Shown piece after piece: positions 28,753-40,117 of a stretch of 64,000 nucleotides of DNA. The DNA lies in assembly GCF_017876095.1 (NCBI RefSeq), contig NZ_JAGINM010000009.1:62001-126000 (forward strand), written 5' to 3'. Each line of letters starts with the position of its first letter. Position 1 is the stretch's first letter. Both the position numbers and the translations under genes were made by a program. The stretch comes from Azospirillum agricola (GTDB lineage Bacteria; Pseudomonadota; Alphaproteobacteria; Azospirillales; Azospirillaceae). The notes beneath the pieces are model-generated. The model ran no database searches. It was not told the origin of the DNA and was given only the letters and a program-made list of their open reading frames with translations.

Positions 28753-29022
28753 TCAGCGACGCAGGCCCAGGCGCTCGATGAGCGTGGCGTAACGGGAATT
28801 GTCCTTCTTCTTGAGATAGTCAAGAAGACGACGGCGCTGACCGACCATCACCAGCAGACCACGGCGGGAGTGGAAGTCCTTCTTGTGGCTCTTCAGGTGT
28901 TCGGTCAGGTTGCTGATCCGCTCGGTCAGGATCGAAACCTGGACTTCGGGCGAGCCAGTGTCAGCCTGGCCGCGCGAATATTCCTTGATCAGCTCCTGCT
29001 TGCGCTCGGGCGTAATCGACAT
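28753..29022 (-). CDS. rpsO: 30S ribosomal protein uS15
   Basis: Primary 16S rRNA-binding protein that nucleates the platform of the small subunit. The 89 residues match S15 over the full length: [58 protein letters not shown] and a Leu-Lys-rich end. An AGGAG ribosome-binding site lies 9-13 nt upstream of the ATG. It is 17 bp downstream of truB. Confidence 0.98.
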   Translation of the reverse strand: MSITPERKQELIKEYSRGQADTGSPEVQVSILTERISNLTEHLKSHKKDFHSRRGLLVMVGQRRRLLDYLKKKDNSRYATLIERLGLRR

Positions 29023-29039
29023 CGGGGTCTCCTAAATCG

Positions 29040-29978
29040 TCAAAGGTTGAGGACGCGCACCGGACGGACTTCCGCCCCCTCGACACGGGCCAGCGCCACC
29101 GGCTTTCCGCCGAAAAGCGCAATGACGGTGCCATCCCCAGCGGCAGCCCCGCGAAGCGCTTCAAGGCGTTCGCGATCCTGCCGGGTGAGGAGAGCCACCG
29201 TCTGGCCATGTCTCAGTCGGTGCGCTTCCGCTTCGGTCAGGGCCAGCGCCGGGATGTCGTCCAGCGCGGTCTCGATCGGCAGCAGAAGTCGTTCGACGGC
29301 GGCACCTTGCTCCAAGGTTGCCAGTTCGTCCAGGGAAATCGCGCCGTCCAGCGTGAAAGGACCGACGCGCAAACGGCGTAGCAGATGGACGTGACCGACC
29401 GTTCCCAACGCCACGGCGAGGTCGCGGGCCAGCGAGCGGACGTAGGTGCCCTTGCCGCAATCGACCTCGAAGACGGCGTGGTCGTCGTCCGGCCGCTCGA
29501 CTAGGTCGAAGCGGTCGATGCGGACGCGGCGGGTGGCCAACTCGACGGTGCCGCCCTCGCGGGCGATGTCGTAGGCGCGCTCGCCGTCGATCTTGATGGC
29601 GGAGAATTGCGGCGGCATCTGGTCGATCTCGCCGAGGAAGGCCGGCAGCGCCGCCCGGATCGCCTCGTCCGAGGGGCGGATTTCGGAACGCTCGACCACC
29701 GGGCCCTCGCGGTCGTCGGTGGTGGTCCGCTCGCCCCAGCGGACGCCGAAGCGGTAGGTCTTGGCACCGTCCATGGCGTAGGAGACGGTCTTGGTCGCCT
29801 CGCCCAGCGCGATCGGCAGGATGCCGCTGGCCAGCGGGTCGAGCGTGCCGCCATGGCCACCCTTGTCGGCGTTCAGCAGGCGCCGCACCTTGGACAGCGC
29901 CTGCGTCGAGCCCATGCCTTCGGGCTTGTCGAGGACGATCCAGCCATGGATCGGCTCGCCCTTGCGCTTACGAGCCAC
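29040..29978 (-). CDS. truB: tRNA pseudouridine-55 synthase
   Basis: Makes the T-loop pseudouridine in tRNAs. The 312-residue protein has GWIVLDKPEGMGSTQALSKV, the catalytic Asp in GGHGGTLDPLASGILPIALG, and YVRSLARDLAVALGTVGHV. Start is a GTG at 29978 that overlaps the end of rbfA by 11 bp, with AAGGGCGGG upstream inside rbfA; an ATG further up would put a non-family Arg/Thr stretch on the protein. Confidence 0.93.
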   Translation of the reverse strand: MARKRKGEPIHGWIVLDKPEGMGSTQALSKVRRLLNADKGGHGGTLDPLASGILPIALGEATKTVSYAMDGAKTYRFGVRWGERTTTDDREGPVVERSEIRPSDEAIRAALPAFLGEIDQMPPQFSAIKIDGERAYDIAREGGTVELATRRVRIDRFDLVERPDDDHAVFEVDCGKGTYVRSLARDLAVALGTVGHVHLLRRLRVGPFTLDGAISLDELATLEQGAAVERLLLPIETALDDIPALALTEAEAHRLRHGQTVALLTRQDRERLEALRGAAAGDGTVIALFGGKPVALARVEGAEVRPVRVLNL

Positions 29979-30519
29979 GACGCCCGCCCTTGCCGGCCTC
30001 GTCCGCGTCGCTCTCGCTGGAGTCGTCCTCGTCGTCGAGGTCGTCACCCTCGTCGCCCTCCTCCTCGTCCCAGGAATCGTCCTCGTCATCCTCGTCGTGG
30101 TCGTCGTCGCCGTTGACGCGGCCGAGGTCGCGGGCGACCGCCGGGCTGTGCAGGATGGTGTCGATGTGCTGGGCGTAGTCGAAGGAGGTGTCGCCCTCGA
30201 AGGTCAGGGTCGGGGCGTGGCGCAGGTTGACCATGCGGGCGACCTGCCCGCGCAGGAAGGCGGCGGCGCGGCGCAGCGCCGTGTGCGCCTCGTCCATCCG
30301 GCCGCCGCCCAGCGTGGTGAAGAACACCGTCGCGTTGCTGAGGTCGGGGCTGATCCGCACCTCGGTCACGGTGATGTTCAGCCCGGAAAGCTCCGGATCG
30401 TGGAAATCGCCGCGGCGGAACAGATCGGCCAATGCGTGGCGCAGTTCCTCGCCGACGCGCAGTTGCCGCTGGGACGGGGGTTTGCCGGCGTTGATCGCGC
30501 CGCGATTCTTGCTCGCCAT
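29968..30519 (-). CDS. rbfA: Ribosome-binding factor A
   Basis: KH-like factor needed for late 30S maturation and cold growth. The domain covers residues about 17-130 (RQLRVGEELRHALADLF, LNITVTEVRISPDLSNATVF, HAPTLTFEGDTSFDYAQHID). It ends in an unusual acidic tail of about 45 residues (runs such as DDDHDEDDEDDSWDEEE) before a short basic end. ATG at 30519 gives MASKNRGAINAGKPP. It follows infB after a terminator-bearing 278-bp gap. Confidence 0.93.
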   Translation of the reverse strand: MASKNRGAINAGKPPSQRQLRVGEELRHALADLFRRGDFHDPELSGLNITVTEVRISPDLSNATVFFTTLGGGRMDEAHTALRRAAAFLRGQVARMVNLRHAPTLTFEGDTSFDYAQHIDTILHSPAVARDLGRVNGDDDHDEDDEDDSWDEEEGDEGDDLDDEDDSSESDADEAGKGGRRGS

Positions 30520-30721
30520 GGTCGCTGTCTTTCGTGAATGTCTTGCCCGCCGGATGGCCCGGAACCGGGATTTCTGGCCGGAAGGCCCTGGAATTCTAGA
30601 GGTCGGTCGGCGGCGACCGTGGTCAAGCCGCCCGGACGGTTTCCCAAGCCGGGACGGCTGTCCGGACCCGCGTCCGACGGAAGACGGAAACGCGTCCCCC
30701 GCGTCCGAGGGGGAGAAGCGG

Positions 30722-30763
30722 AAAGCCCGCCCATCCCCGGCAGGACACCGGGAATGGACGGGC
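30722..30763 (-). terminator. Terminator after infB
   Basis: On the minus strand 16 bases (30748-30763) pair with 30725-30740 over all 16 positions, two of them G-U, around a 7-nt loop, followed by TTTCC. It starts 35 bp after the infB stop, in the middle of the classical nusA operon. The rest of the 30520-30797 gap holds nothing else obvious. Confidence 0.6.
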
Positions 30764-30797
30764 GATCCGAACAACCACCGCTCGCTTGGAAGACGCC

Positions 30798-33605
30798 TTA
30801 CAGCTCGCGGGCGATTTCCTCGATCTCGAAGGCTTCGATCTGATCGCCCGGCAGGATGTTGTCGTAATTCTCGAAGGCCATGCCGCACTCGTAACCCTCG
30901 CGGACCTCCTTGACCTCGTCCTTGAAGCGCTTGAGCGTCTTGAGCGTGCCTTCGTGGATGACGACGTTATCGCGCAGCAGGCGCACGCCGGCGCCGCGCT
31001 TGACGGTGCCCTGGGTGACCATGCAGCCGGCGACCTTGCCGACCTTCGTGATGTTGAACACCTCGCGGATGGTCGCGTAGCCGATGAAGCGCTCGCGCAG
31101 CGTCGGGGACAGCAGACCGGTCAGCGCCGCCTTCACGTCGTCGATCACGTTGTAGATGATCGAGTAGTAGCGGATCTCGACGCCGTCGCGCTTGGCCAGA
31201 TCGCGGGCCTGCGGGTTGGCGCGGACGTTGAAGCCGATGATCATCGCGTTCGACGCGTTGGCGAGCGTGATGTCGGATTCGTTGATCGCACCGACCGAGT
31301 TGTGCAGGACGCGGACCTTGACCTCGGTGTTGGTGGCCGTGAGCTTCTCCAGCGAGCTGGCGATGGCCTCGATCGAGCCCTGCACGTCGCCCTTGATGAC
31401 GACCGGCAGTTCCTTGGCCTCGCCGGCCTGGATGCGGCTGAACATGTCCTGGAGCGAACCGCGCGCCGTGGCCGCGTTGCTCGCCTCGCGCTTCTTGCGC
31501 TGACGGAACTCGGCGATCTCGCGGGCACGGGCTTCCGATTCCACCACGGTGAAGTCGTCGCCGGCCAGCGGGGTGCCGTTCAGGCCCAGCACCTCGACGG
31601 GGACGGCGGGGCCGGCCTCGTTGACGTTCTGGCCACGGTCGTTGATGAGCGCGCGGACACGGCCCCACTCGGCGCCGGTCACGAACACGTCGCCGACCTT
31701 CAGCGTGCCGCGCTGGACCAGCACGGTGGCGACCGAACCACGGCCGCGCTCCAGCTTCGCCTCGATGACGACGCCTTCGGCGGTGCGGTTGGCGTTGGCG
31801 CGCAGCTCCAGGATTTCGGCCTGGAGGAGGATCGCCTCCTCCAGCTTGTTCAGGTTGCGCTTGGCCTTGGCCGACACCTCGACGTCGAGCACGTCGCCGC
31901 CCATCTCCTCGACCACCAGCTCGTGCTGGAGCAGCTCCTGGCGGACGCGCTCCGGCTTGGCGTCCGGCAGGTCGCACTTGTTGATGGCGACGATGATCGG
32001 AACCTTGGCGGCCTTGGCGTGACGGATCGCCTCGATGGTCTGCGGCATGACGCCGTCGTTGGCGGCGACCACCAGCACGACCACGTCCGTGACGTTGGCG
32101 CCGCGGGCGCGCATCTCGGTGAAGGCCGCGTGGCCCGGCGTGTCGATGAAGGTGATCTTCGCGCCCGACTCCAGCTGCACCTGATAGGCGCCGATGTGCT
32201 GGGTGATGCCGCCGGCCTCGCCCGACACCACGTCGGTCTGGCGCAGCGCGTCGAGCAGCGAGGTCTTGCCGTGGTCGACGTGGCCCATGATGGTGACCAC
32301 CGGCGGACGCGACACCAGGACGGCGCCCTCCTCCTCGGTCGCCCGCAGGCCGATCTCGACGTCCGACTCGGACACGCGGCGCACGCGGTGGCCGAACTCG
32401 GTGATCAGCAGCTCGGCGGTGTCGGCGTCGATCGTCTGGTTGATCGTCGCCATGACGCCCATGCGCATCAGCGCCTTGATGACGTCCGCGCCGCGCTCGG
32501 CCATGCGGTTGGCGAGTTCCTGGACCGTGATGACTTCCGGCAGCACGACGTCGCGGGTGACCTTGGCGGTCTCCTGGCGGCTCATCAGGCGCAGACGCTC
32601 GCGTTCGCGGGCACGGCGGACGGCGGCCAGCGACCGGGTGCGGTCGCCGCCATCGTCGCTGAGCGCCTGCGACACGGTCATCTTGGCGCCCTTGCGGCGG
32701 TCGGCGCCGACGGGAGCCTTGGCGGCGGGACGCGCCGGCGCGGCCTTGGCCGGGCCGGGGCCGCCACGGCCGCCCTTGCGGCGGTTGTCGTCCTCCTCCT
32801 CGGCGCGGGCCGGAGCCGCGGCGCCGGGCAGGCTGCGGCCGGGAGCGGCGTCCGAACCCGGACGGGCCGGAGCCGCCGACGAGCCGGGGCGCGACTCGCC
32901 CGAGCGGGACGGGCCGGCACCGGCGGTGCGGGGACCCGCGCCGTCGCGGGCGCCGTCACGGCGCGGAGCGGCGGCCTCGGCCTCGCGACGCTTGGCCTCC
33001 TCGGCCTCCTTGCGCCGGGCTTCCTCTTCCTTGCGGCGGGCCTCGGCCGCCTCGGCGACCTTGCGCTCCTCCTCCTGGATGGCGCGCATCTCGGCCATCT
33101 CGCGCTCGCGGAGGGTCTCGGCGTCCAGGATGACGGGCGGGGCTTCCTCGACCGGGGCCGGCGGCGGGGCGAGCGCGGCGGCGGCGGCCGCCTCGGCGGC
33201 GGCGGCCTCGGCGCGGGCGGCCTCCTCCTCGGCGTCGATGCGGCGCTGCTCGTCGGCCTGCGCGGCGCCCTGTAGGGCGCGCATGCGGGACGCCAGCTCC
33301 TCGCTGGTCAGCTTGCGGCCGGCGGTCGGTGCGCCCCCACGGGGGCGCTGTCCGGCTCCGCCGCGGATGGGGAGACCCTGGGCGGCCTGGCGCGCGGCGG
33401 CACCGCCGTCGGCGATGCCGGGCACGGCGCCCTTTTCAACATGACGCTTGCGCTTGACCTCGACGGTCACCGGTTTGGACCGGCCATGGGAGAAGCTCTG
33501 CCGGACCTGGGTCTCGACCGGCTTCTTCGACTCCAGCTTCCCTTTGCCGGCGCCGGAGTTGAGGTGCAAGACTTTCTTCTGGTCCTGGTCGTTGCTGTCG
33601 GTCAT
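30798..33605 (-). CDS. infB: Translation initiation factor IF-2
   Basis: GTPase that brings initiator tRNA to the ribosome. The 935-residue protein has an alphaproteobacterial N-terminus ([18 protein letters not shown]), a long Ala/Glu/Arg/Pro-rich region (about residues 100-330), an IF2-N domain, then the G domain with [14 protein letters not shown] near residue 441, [16 protein letters not shown] and NKCDLP, and the C-terminal beta-barrels. It follows the ylxR-type gene by 21 bp. Confidence 0.97.
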   Translation of the reverse strand: MTDSNDQDQKKVLHLNSGAGKGKLESKKPVETQVRQSFSHGRSKPVTVEVKRKRHVEKGAVPGIADGGAAARQAAQGLPIRGGAGQRPRGGAPTAGRKLTSEELASRMRALQGAAQADEQRRIDAEEEAARAEAAAAEAAAAAALAPPPAPVEEAPPVILDAETLREREMAEMRAIQEEERKVAEAAEARRKEEEARRKEAEEAKRREAEAAAPRRDGARDGAGPRTAGAGPSRSGESRPGSSAAPARPGSDAAPGRSLPGAAAPARAEEEDDNRRKGGRGGPGPAKAAPARPAAKAPVGADRRKGAKMTVSQALSDDGGDRTRSLAAVRRARERERLRLMSRQETAKVTRDVVLPEVITVQELANRMAERGADVIKALMRMGVMATINQTIDADTAELLITEFGHRVRRVSESDVEIGLRATEEEGAVLVSRPPVVTIMGHVDHGKTSLLDALRQTDVVSGEAGGITQHIGAYQVQLESGAKITFIDTPGHAAFTEMRARGANVTDVVVLVVAANDGVMPQTIEAIRHAKAAKVPIIVAINKCDLPDAKPERVRQELLQHELVVEEMGGDVLDVEVSAKAKRNLNKLEEAILLQAEILELRANANRTAEGVVIEAKLERGRGSVATVLVQRGTLKVGDVFVTGAEWGRVRALINDRGQNVNEAGPAVPVEVLGLNGTPLAGDDFTVVESEARAREIAEFRQRKKREASNAATARGSLQDMFSRIQAGEAKELPVVIKGDVQGSIEAIASSLEKLTATNTEVKVRVLHNSVGAINESDITLANASNAMIIGFNVRANPQARDLAKRDGVEIRYYSIIYNVIDDVKAALTGLLSPTLRERFIGYATIREVFNITKVGKVAGCMVTQGTVKRGAGVRLLRDNVVIHEGTLKTLKRFKDEVKEVREGYECGMAFENYDNILPGDQIEAFEIEEIAREL

Positions 33606-33626
33606 CGGTTCCCGAATGGTCAGACG

Positions 33627-34427
33627 TTACATCGCAGGCCGGCCGGCGCCATCGCCGACTCCCAAGCCCTTATCAGACATCCCCTGCTCACGGTGTTCGC
33701 AAGGGCCCTTCAGTCCTCTGAGGCGCGCCGCGTCACGAGCCAGCCCCTTGGCCAGCCTGCCCCGCGCCACCACCGCGTGCACCGCGTGATCGCGCCCCAG
33801 CGCGGCGGCCAGATCGGCCGACGCGAAGAGATCGATCACCGGCAGCGACGGCGCGAGCGCCGTCACCTTGCCGCGCTGGTCGAGCGAGCCGTCGGCGGCC
33901 TCGACCAGAAGGGCTGGCGGGGGACCCGCGCGACCGACCTGGTTGACCTTCAACGCCTCGCGCACCTTCTCGTACCCGGCGAGAACGTGGCCTGCACGGC
34001 GGGCAAGGCCCAGACCGTTCAGACACCGCCGTTCCAGCAGCCGTTCCAGCCTCTCGGCCAGATCCGGCGGCACCTTCACCGCCCGGCGGGCGGCCTTGGC
34101 GAAGACGGACTTCCCCATGGCCTTCGCCAGAACCGCCCGATCCGCCGTGACCCACAGGCCCCGGCCGGGCAGCGATTCCTCAAGATCGGGGACCACCTCG
34201 CCGTCCGGCGCGATCACGAAGCGGATCATGCCGTCCTTGGGCTGCACGGCGTGGCTGACGATGCAGCGGCGCAAAGGCCCCTTCTCGTCATCGGCCGGCA
34301 GGTGTTCCCCCGTTGCTTCCTCAACGAACCCGTCTCCGAGCCCGTCCATCGTCTCCGGCACCGCGCCCTCCCCCGTCTCCGGGGTGTCGGCGGCGTCCGG
34401 TGCCTGTGCGTCGTTCCGCGCGGTCAT
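33627..34427 (-). CDS. YlxR (DUF448) RNA-binding protein with L7Ae-like C-terminus
   Basis: A 266-residue fusion typical of alphaproteobacteria: an acidic start, the YlxR domain (LRRCIVSHAVQPKDGMIRFV, LPGRGLWVTADRAVLAKAM) and an L7Ae/YlxQ-like domain (GLARRAGHVLAGYEKVREAL, AVHAVVARGRLAKGLARD). It probably binds structured RNA near the ribosome. ATG at 34427 chosen; the frame is open upstream. It sits in its classical place between nusA and infB. Confidence 0.9.
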   Translation of the reverse strand: MTARNDAQAPDAADTPETGEGAVPETMDGLGDGFVEEATGEHLPADDEKGPLRRCIVSHAVQPKDGMIRFVIAPDGEVVPDLEESLPGRGLWVTADRAVLAKAMGKSVFAKAARRAVKVPPDLAERLERLLERRCLNGLGLARRAGHVLAGYEKVREALKVNQVGRAGPPPALLVEAADGSLDQRGKVTALAPSLPVIDLFASADLAAALGRDHAVHAVVARGRLAKGLARDAARLRGLKGPCEHREQGMSDKGLGVGDGAGRPAM

Positions 34428-34485
34428 CCGTTCGTCATCCGCCTTTCGCGGTCCCAAACCGATCAATCCTTGCACGCCAGACCAA

Positions 34486-36024
<1,539 letters not shown>

Positions 36025-36074
36025 CCGTTACACTTCCTGGCGGCGTGTGGTCTTGCGAAATGCCGGGCTGGGGA

Positions 36075-36566
36075 TCAACCCTGCGCGTCCTGGCTGGCGC
36101 GGATCAGATCGTCCGTCAGAACCAGCTTGGCGCGCAGAATGTTGTCGAACTCCAGCCGGGCGGCTCCCTGTTCGGTTTCGATGCACACGAGGCCGTCCTC
36201 GACGCCCTTCAGCATGCCCCGGAAGCGCTTGCGCCCGTCCGACGACGCCAGCCGGGTGTCCAGCTTGGCCTCGAACCCCGCGAAGCGCTCGAAATCCTTC
36301 AGACGGGTCAGCGGCCGGTCGATGCCGGGCGAGCTGACCTCAAGCGTGTAGGCGTCGCGAATGGGATCTTCCACGTCCAGCAGGGCCGAAACGGAGCGGC
36401 TGATGTCGGCGCAATCCTCGACCGTCATGGCCGCGCCGTCGGCGCGCTCCGCCATGATCTGGAGGACCGCCCGCTGGCCGCCGGAGATCTGGACACGCAC
36501 GACCTCGTAGCCCATGGCCTCGACCGACGGCGTGATGATCTGTTCGATGCGACCTGTTGCGTCCAT
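36075..36566 (-). CDS. rimP: Ribosome maturation factor RimP
   Basis: Small-subunit assembly factor, 163 aa, first gene of the nusA operon. Family segments: [62 protein letters not shown] at 36566 ([13 protein letters not shown]) is used; AGGTGG lies very close upstream. The 36567-36816 gap contains its promoter and that of the divergent monooxygenase-like gene; I could not define either. Confidence 0.95.
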   Translation of the reverse strand: MDATGRIEQIITPSVEAMGYEVVRVQISGGQRAVLQIMAERADGAAMTVEDCADISRSVSALLDVEDPIRDAYTLEVSSPGIDRPLTRLKDFERFAGFEAKLDTRLASSDGRKRFRGMLKGVEDGLVCIETEQGAARLEFDNILRAKLVLTDDLIRASQDAQG

Positions 36567-36816
36567 TCCACCTGACCCAAGCCTGCGGCCGGGATTGAAC
36601 CGGACGAGGTTTCCATAGGCTGATAAAAAAATAAGTGGGCCGAAGCCCACCCGCAATGCGTCCCGCCGGCCCAGTTTCCCGGGCCGTCGATCCGTATGAG
36701 GTTCCGTGAGGGGTGAATATAGTCATTCCACCCGATCCCGCAAGCCTTTTCCCTGGCGTTGCCCGGACGGGCAAGCGAGGCTGGCGTCGCGGGCAAGTTC
36801 TTCGGGGGGAAAAAGG

Positions 36817-37134
36817 ATGATCCTGGAAGCGGCGCTGCTGACGATCCGGAAGGAACGGCAGGAGGAATTCGAACGGGCGATGGCCGATGCACGGCCCTTG
36901 ATCGCCGCCACCCCCGGCTTTCGCGGCATGGAGCTGCGGCCTTGTCTGGAGGACGCCGGCCGTTACCTGCTGCTCGTCCGGTGGGACCGGCTGGAGGACC
37001 ACACGGAGGGCTTCCGCGGCTCGGACCGCTACGCGGGATGGAAGCAGCGGCTCCACCACTTCTACGACCCGTTCCCGGTCGTCGAGCATTTCGCCGAGCC
37101 GGTGGTCGCGGCGCCGGACCCGGCCAGCTCGTAA
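36817..37134 (+). CDS. Antibiotic biosynthesis monooxygenase (ABM) domain protein
   Basis: Dimeric ferredoxin-like-fold protein of 105 aa: ILEAALLTIRKERQEEFERA, PGFRGMELRPCLEDAGRYLL, VRWDRLEDHTEGFRGSDRY. Such proteins oxidise quinol-type compounds or act as stand-alone domains; the substrate is unknown. ATG at 36817 with GGGGGGAAAAAGG upstream. It converges with trmB across a palindromic repeat. Confidence 0.85.
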   Translation: MILEAALLTIRKERQEEFERAMADARPLIAATPGFRGMELRPCLEDAGRYLLLVRWDRLEDHTEGFRGSDRYAGWKQRLHHFYDPFPVVEHFAEPVVAAPDPASS

Positions 37135-37145
37135 TCTCCACGGCA

Positions 37146-37227
37146 GGTCATGCCCGTGCCAGGCACGGGCATCCGAGGGCATCCACGGGCTCCCGCACGG
37201 ACGACCGGGACGCAGCCCGGCCATGAC
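37146..37227. repeat. REP-like two-hairpin palindromic element, copy 2
   Basis: Contains ATGCCCGTGC/GCACGGGCAT (37150-37172) and CCGGGACGCAGCCCGG, closed by GGTCATG and CCATGACG. Aligned in reverse, it matches the element at 15683-15765 for most of its length, including the GGAAGGCGGAG just outside. It lies between two convergent genes, where it may end both transcripts. Confidence 0.8.
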
Positions 37228-37240
37228 GGAAGGCGGAGCC

Positions 37241-37972
37241 TCAGCCCCGCGGCTTGCGGACGAAGCGCAGGAACACCGGCTTGCGGCCGGCGGCGATGGC
37301 CTTCTCCTCGTAGCGGGTCGCCGGCCAGTCGGCCGGGCGGACGCGCCAGTCGGACGGGACCCGCGCGGTCCATTCGAAATCCGGGTGCTTGACCGTGTGC
37401 TCCAGCATCCAGCGGACCAGCCCCATGTCGTCGCTGGCCAGCCGCAGCTCGGCTCCGTCCTTCAGGACGCGGGCGAGACGGGGCAGATTCTCCGGCCCGA
37501 TGAAGCGGCGGTCGGCGTGGCGCTTCTTCGGCCAGGGATCGGCGAACAGGACGAAGGCCCGGCCAATCGAGGCGTCGGGCAGGGCGTCGAGCAGCGGGCG
37601 GGCATCGTCGGGCAGCACCCGCACGTTCCCCAGCTTGTCGTCGTCCAGCAGACCGAGCAGGGCGGCGACTCCGTTGACGAAGGGCTCGGCGCCGATCAGC
37701 CCGATCTCCGGGTTGTGGCGCGCCTGCCAGGCGAGGTGATGGCCGCTGCCGAAGCCGACCTCCAGCCAGACGTCCTGCGCCGGTTCGGACTGTCCCGGCC
37801 GGGTGAACAGGGACTGCGGGTCGACGCGCTCGCCGGGCTTCGGCACCGGAATCTCCAGCGTCGGCAGCAGCGTGTCGAGCAGTTCGGTGCGGCGCTTGCG
37901 GAGCGGGCGCCCCTTGCGGCGGCCGAAAAGACGGTTGGACGAATCGGCGGAATCGAAGGGTTGGTCGGTCAT
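37241..37972 (-). CDS. trmB: tRNA (guanine-N7-)-methyltransferase
   Basis: Methylates G46 in the tRNA variable loop. The 243-residue Rossmann methyltransferase shows VWLEVGFGSGHHLAWQARHN, IGAEPFVNGVAALL, FVLFADPWPKKRHADRRFI (catalytic region) and RYEEKAIAAGRKPVF. ATG at 37972. It lies 121 bp downstream of metK with a terminator between. Confidence 0.96.
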   Translation of the reverse strand: MTDQPFDSADSSNRLFGRRKGRPLRKRRTELLDTLLPTLEIPVPKPGERVDPQSLFTRPGQSEPAQDVWLEVGFGSGHHLAWQARHNPEIGLIGAEPFVNGVAALLGLLDDDKLGNVRVLPDDARPLLDALPDASIGRAFVLFADPWPKKRHADRRFIGPENLPRLARVLKDGAELRLASDDMGLVRWMLEHTVKHPDFEWTARVPSDWRVRPADWPATRYEEKAIAAGRKPVFLRFVRKPRG

Positions 37973-38034
37973 GACGTCGCGGCGCGCTTTTCGATGAACG
38001 GAGGATGTCGGGGGCAGGGGAAGGCAGGGCCCTC

Positions 38035-38066
38035 AAAACAAAGCAGGGGCCGTCGCCGGCCCCTGC
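38035..38066 (-). terminator. Intrinsic terminator after metK
   Basis: Perfect 10-bp stem GCAGGGGCCG/CGGCCCCTGC with a 4-nt loop (38043-38066), followed on the minus strand by TTTGTTTT. Ends metK transcription 28 bp after its stop. Confidence 0.85.
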
Positions 38067-38093
38067 TGTCGTCTCGTCGGGTGAGGACCCGGC

Positions 38094-39263
<1,170 letters not shown>

Positions 39264-39350
39264 GGGGAACCTCGGCTTTTCGCGGTGCGCTATTTCACAA
39301 GTCGAAACGACAGATCGGTACAGCGCCCGCAGGACACCGACCCAACCCGG

Positions 39351-39379
39351 TATTTGACAAGGATTCCCGCCGCGGTCAA
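39351..39379 (-). promoter_or_regulatory. Possible metK promoter
   Basis: Minus-strand TTGACC (39374-39379), 17 bp, CAAATA (39351-39356). The -35 is good and the -10 weak; the start site would be about 80 nt before the GTG. Confidence 0.35.
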
Positions 39380-39444
39380 GCAAACTCCCGACTGCCCGTG
39401 TCCTTGACCTGGCACGATCACGGACGTCCACCAAGACAACGAAT

Positions 39445-39473
39445 GGGGAATGCGGCCGAGCTTCGCATTCCCC
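39445..39473 (-). terminator. Hairpin after the HTH gene
   Basis: Perfect 10-bp stem GGGGAATGCG/CGCATTCCCC around a 9-nt loop, followed on the minus strand by ATTCGTTG. T-tract is poor, so it may be a weak terminator or a hairpin separating this gene from metK. Confidence 0.5.
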
Positions 39474-39498
39474 CTTCGGTGGGGCTCATGGCGCGCCG

Positions 39499-39993
39499 TT
39501 ATTCCGCCGCTTCGGCGACGGCCGCGTTGGCGACGGCCTTGGTCAACTCGAACAGGCGCTTGCGCACCGACGGGTCGTTGATCTTGTAGTAGGCGCGGAC
39601 CAGCTCCAGCGTCTCGCGCTTGGCCATCGGGTCCGGCTCGTAGCCGCCGGTCGGCCGCTCTTCCGAACCCGCCGCGTCATCCTCGTCGTCCACGCGGGCG
39701 GCGGCAGCCTCGGCCGGCATGTCGTCGAAGAAGAAGGACACCGGAACGTCCAGGACACGGCTGAGGTCGAACAGACGCGACGCGCCGATGCGGTTGGCGC
39801 CGCGCTCGTACTTCTGCACCTGCTGGAAGGTCAGGCCGATGGCCTCGCCCAGCTTCTCCTGGCTCATACCCAGCAGCGTCCGACGCAGACGGACGCGCGA
39901 TCCGACATGCACGTCGATCGGGTTCGGCTTTCCGGTCTTCGGACGGCCGGCGCCCGCACGGCGCCCGCGCGGCGCCCCAGTAGCTGCTTGCAT
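39499..39993 (-). CDS. XRE-family HTH transcriptional regulator
   Basis: Small regulator (164 aa) with a helix-turn-helix at about residues 28-82: VGSRVRLRRTLLGMSQEKLG, GLTFQQVQKYERGANRIGAS. The C-terminal half, with LELVRAYYKINDPSVRKRLF, is conserved in alphaproteobacterial relatives that sit next to metK. Targets unknown. ATG at 39993 with AGGGA upstream; an ATG at 40035 is possible. It lies between lnt and metK on the same strand. Confidence 0.88.
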   Translation of the reverse strand: MQAATGAPRGRRAGAGRPKTGKPNPIDVHVGSRVRLRRTLLGMSQEKLGEAIGLTFQQVQKYERGANRIGASRLFDLSRVLDVPVSFFFDDMPAEAAAARVDDEDDAAGSEERPTGGYEPDPMAKRETLELVRAYYKINDPSVRKRLFELTKAVANAAVAEAAE

Positions 39994-40117
39994 CTCGTTT
40001 ATCCCTGTAACAGTTGTGCAACTTTGATACGACATATCCACGTATGCAGTCAAGCCCGCGTCCCCGCTTCCCTGGCGCGTGGCCACGGCCACGCCCGGGT
40101 TGCGCCAGCGGCATCGG

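Noticed and set aside
36706..36816. N-terminal extension of the ABM protein
   Set aside because: Extra residues are Arg/Ser-rich and the ATG at 36817 has a good ribosome-binding site and the family start.
39264..39498. SAM riboswitch before metK
   Set aside because: I did not find the conserved SAM-II or SAM-I core; only a plain promoter-like pair was seen.
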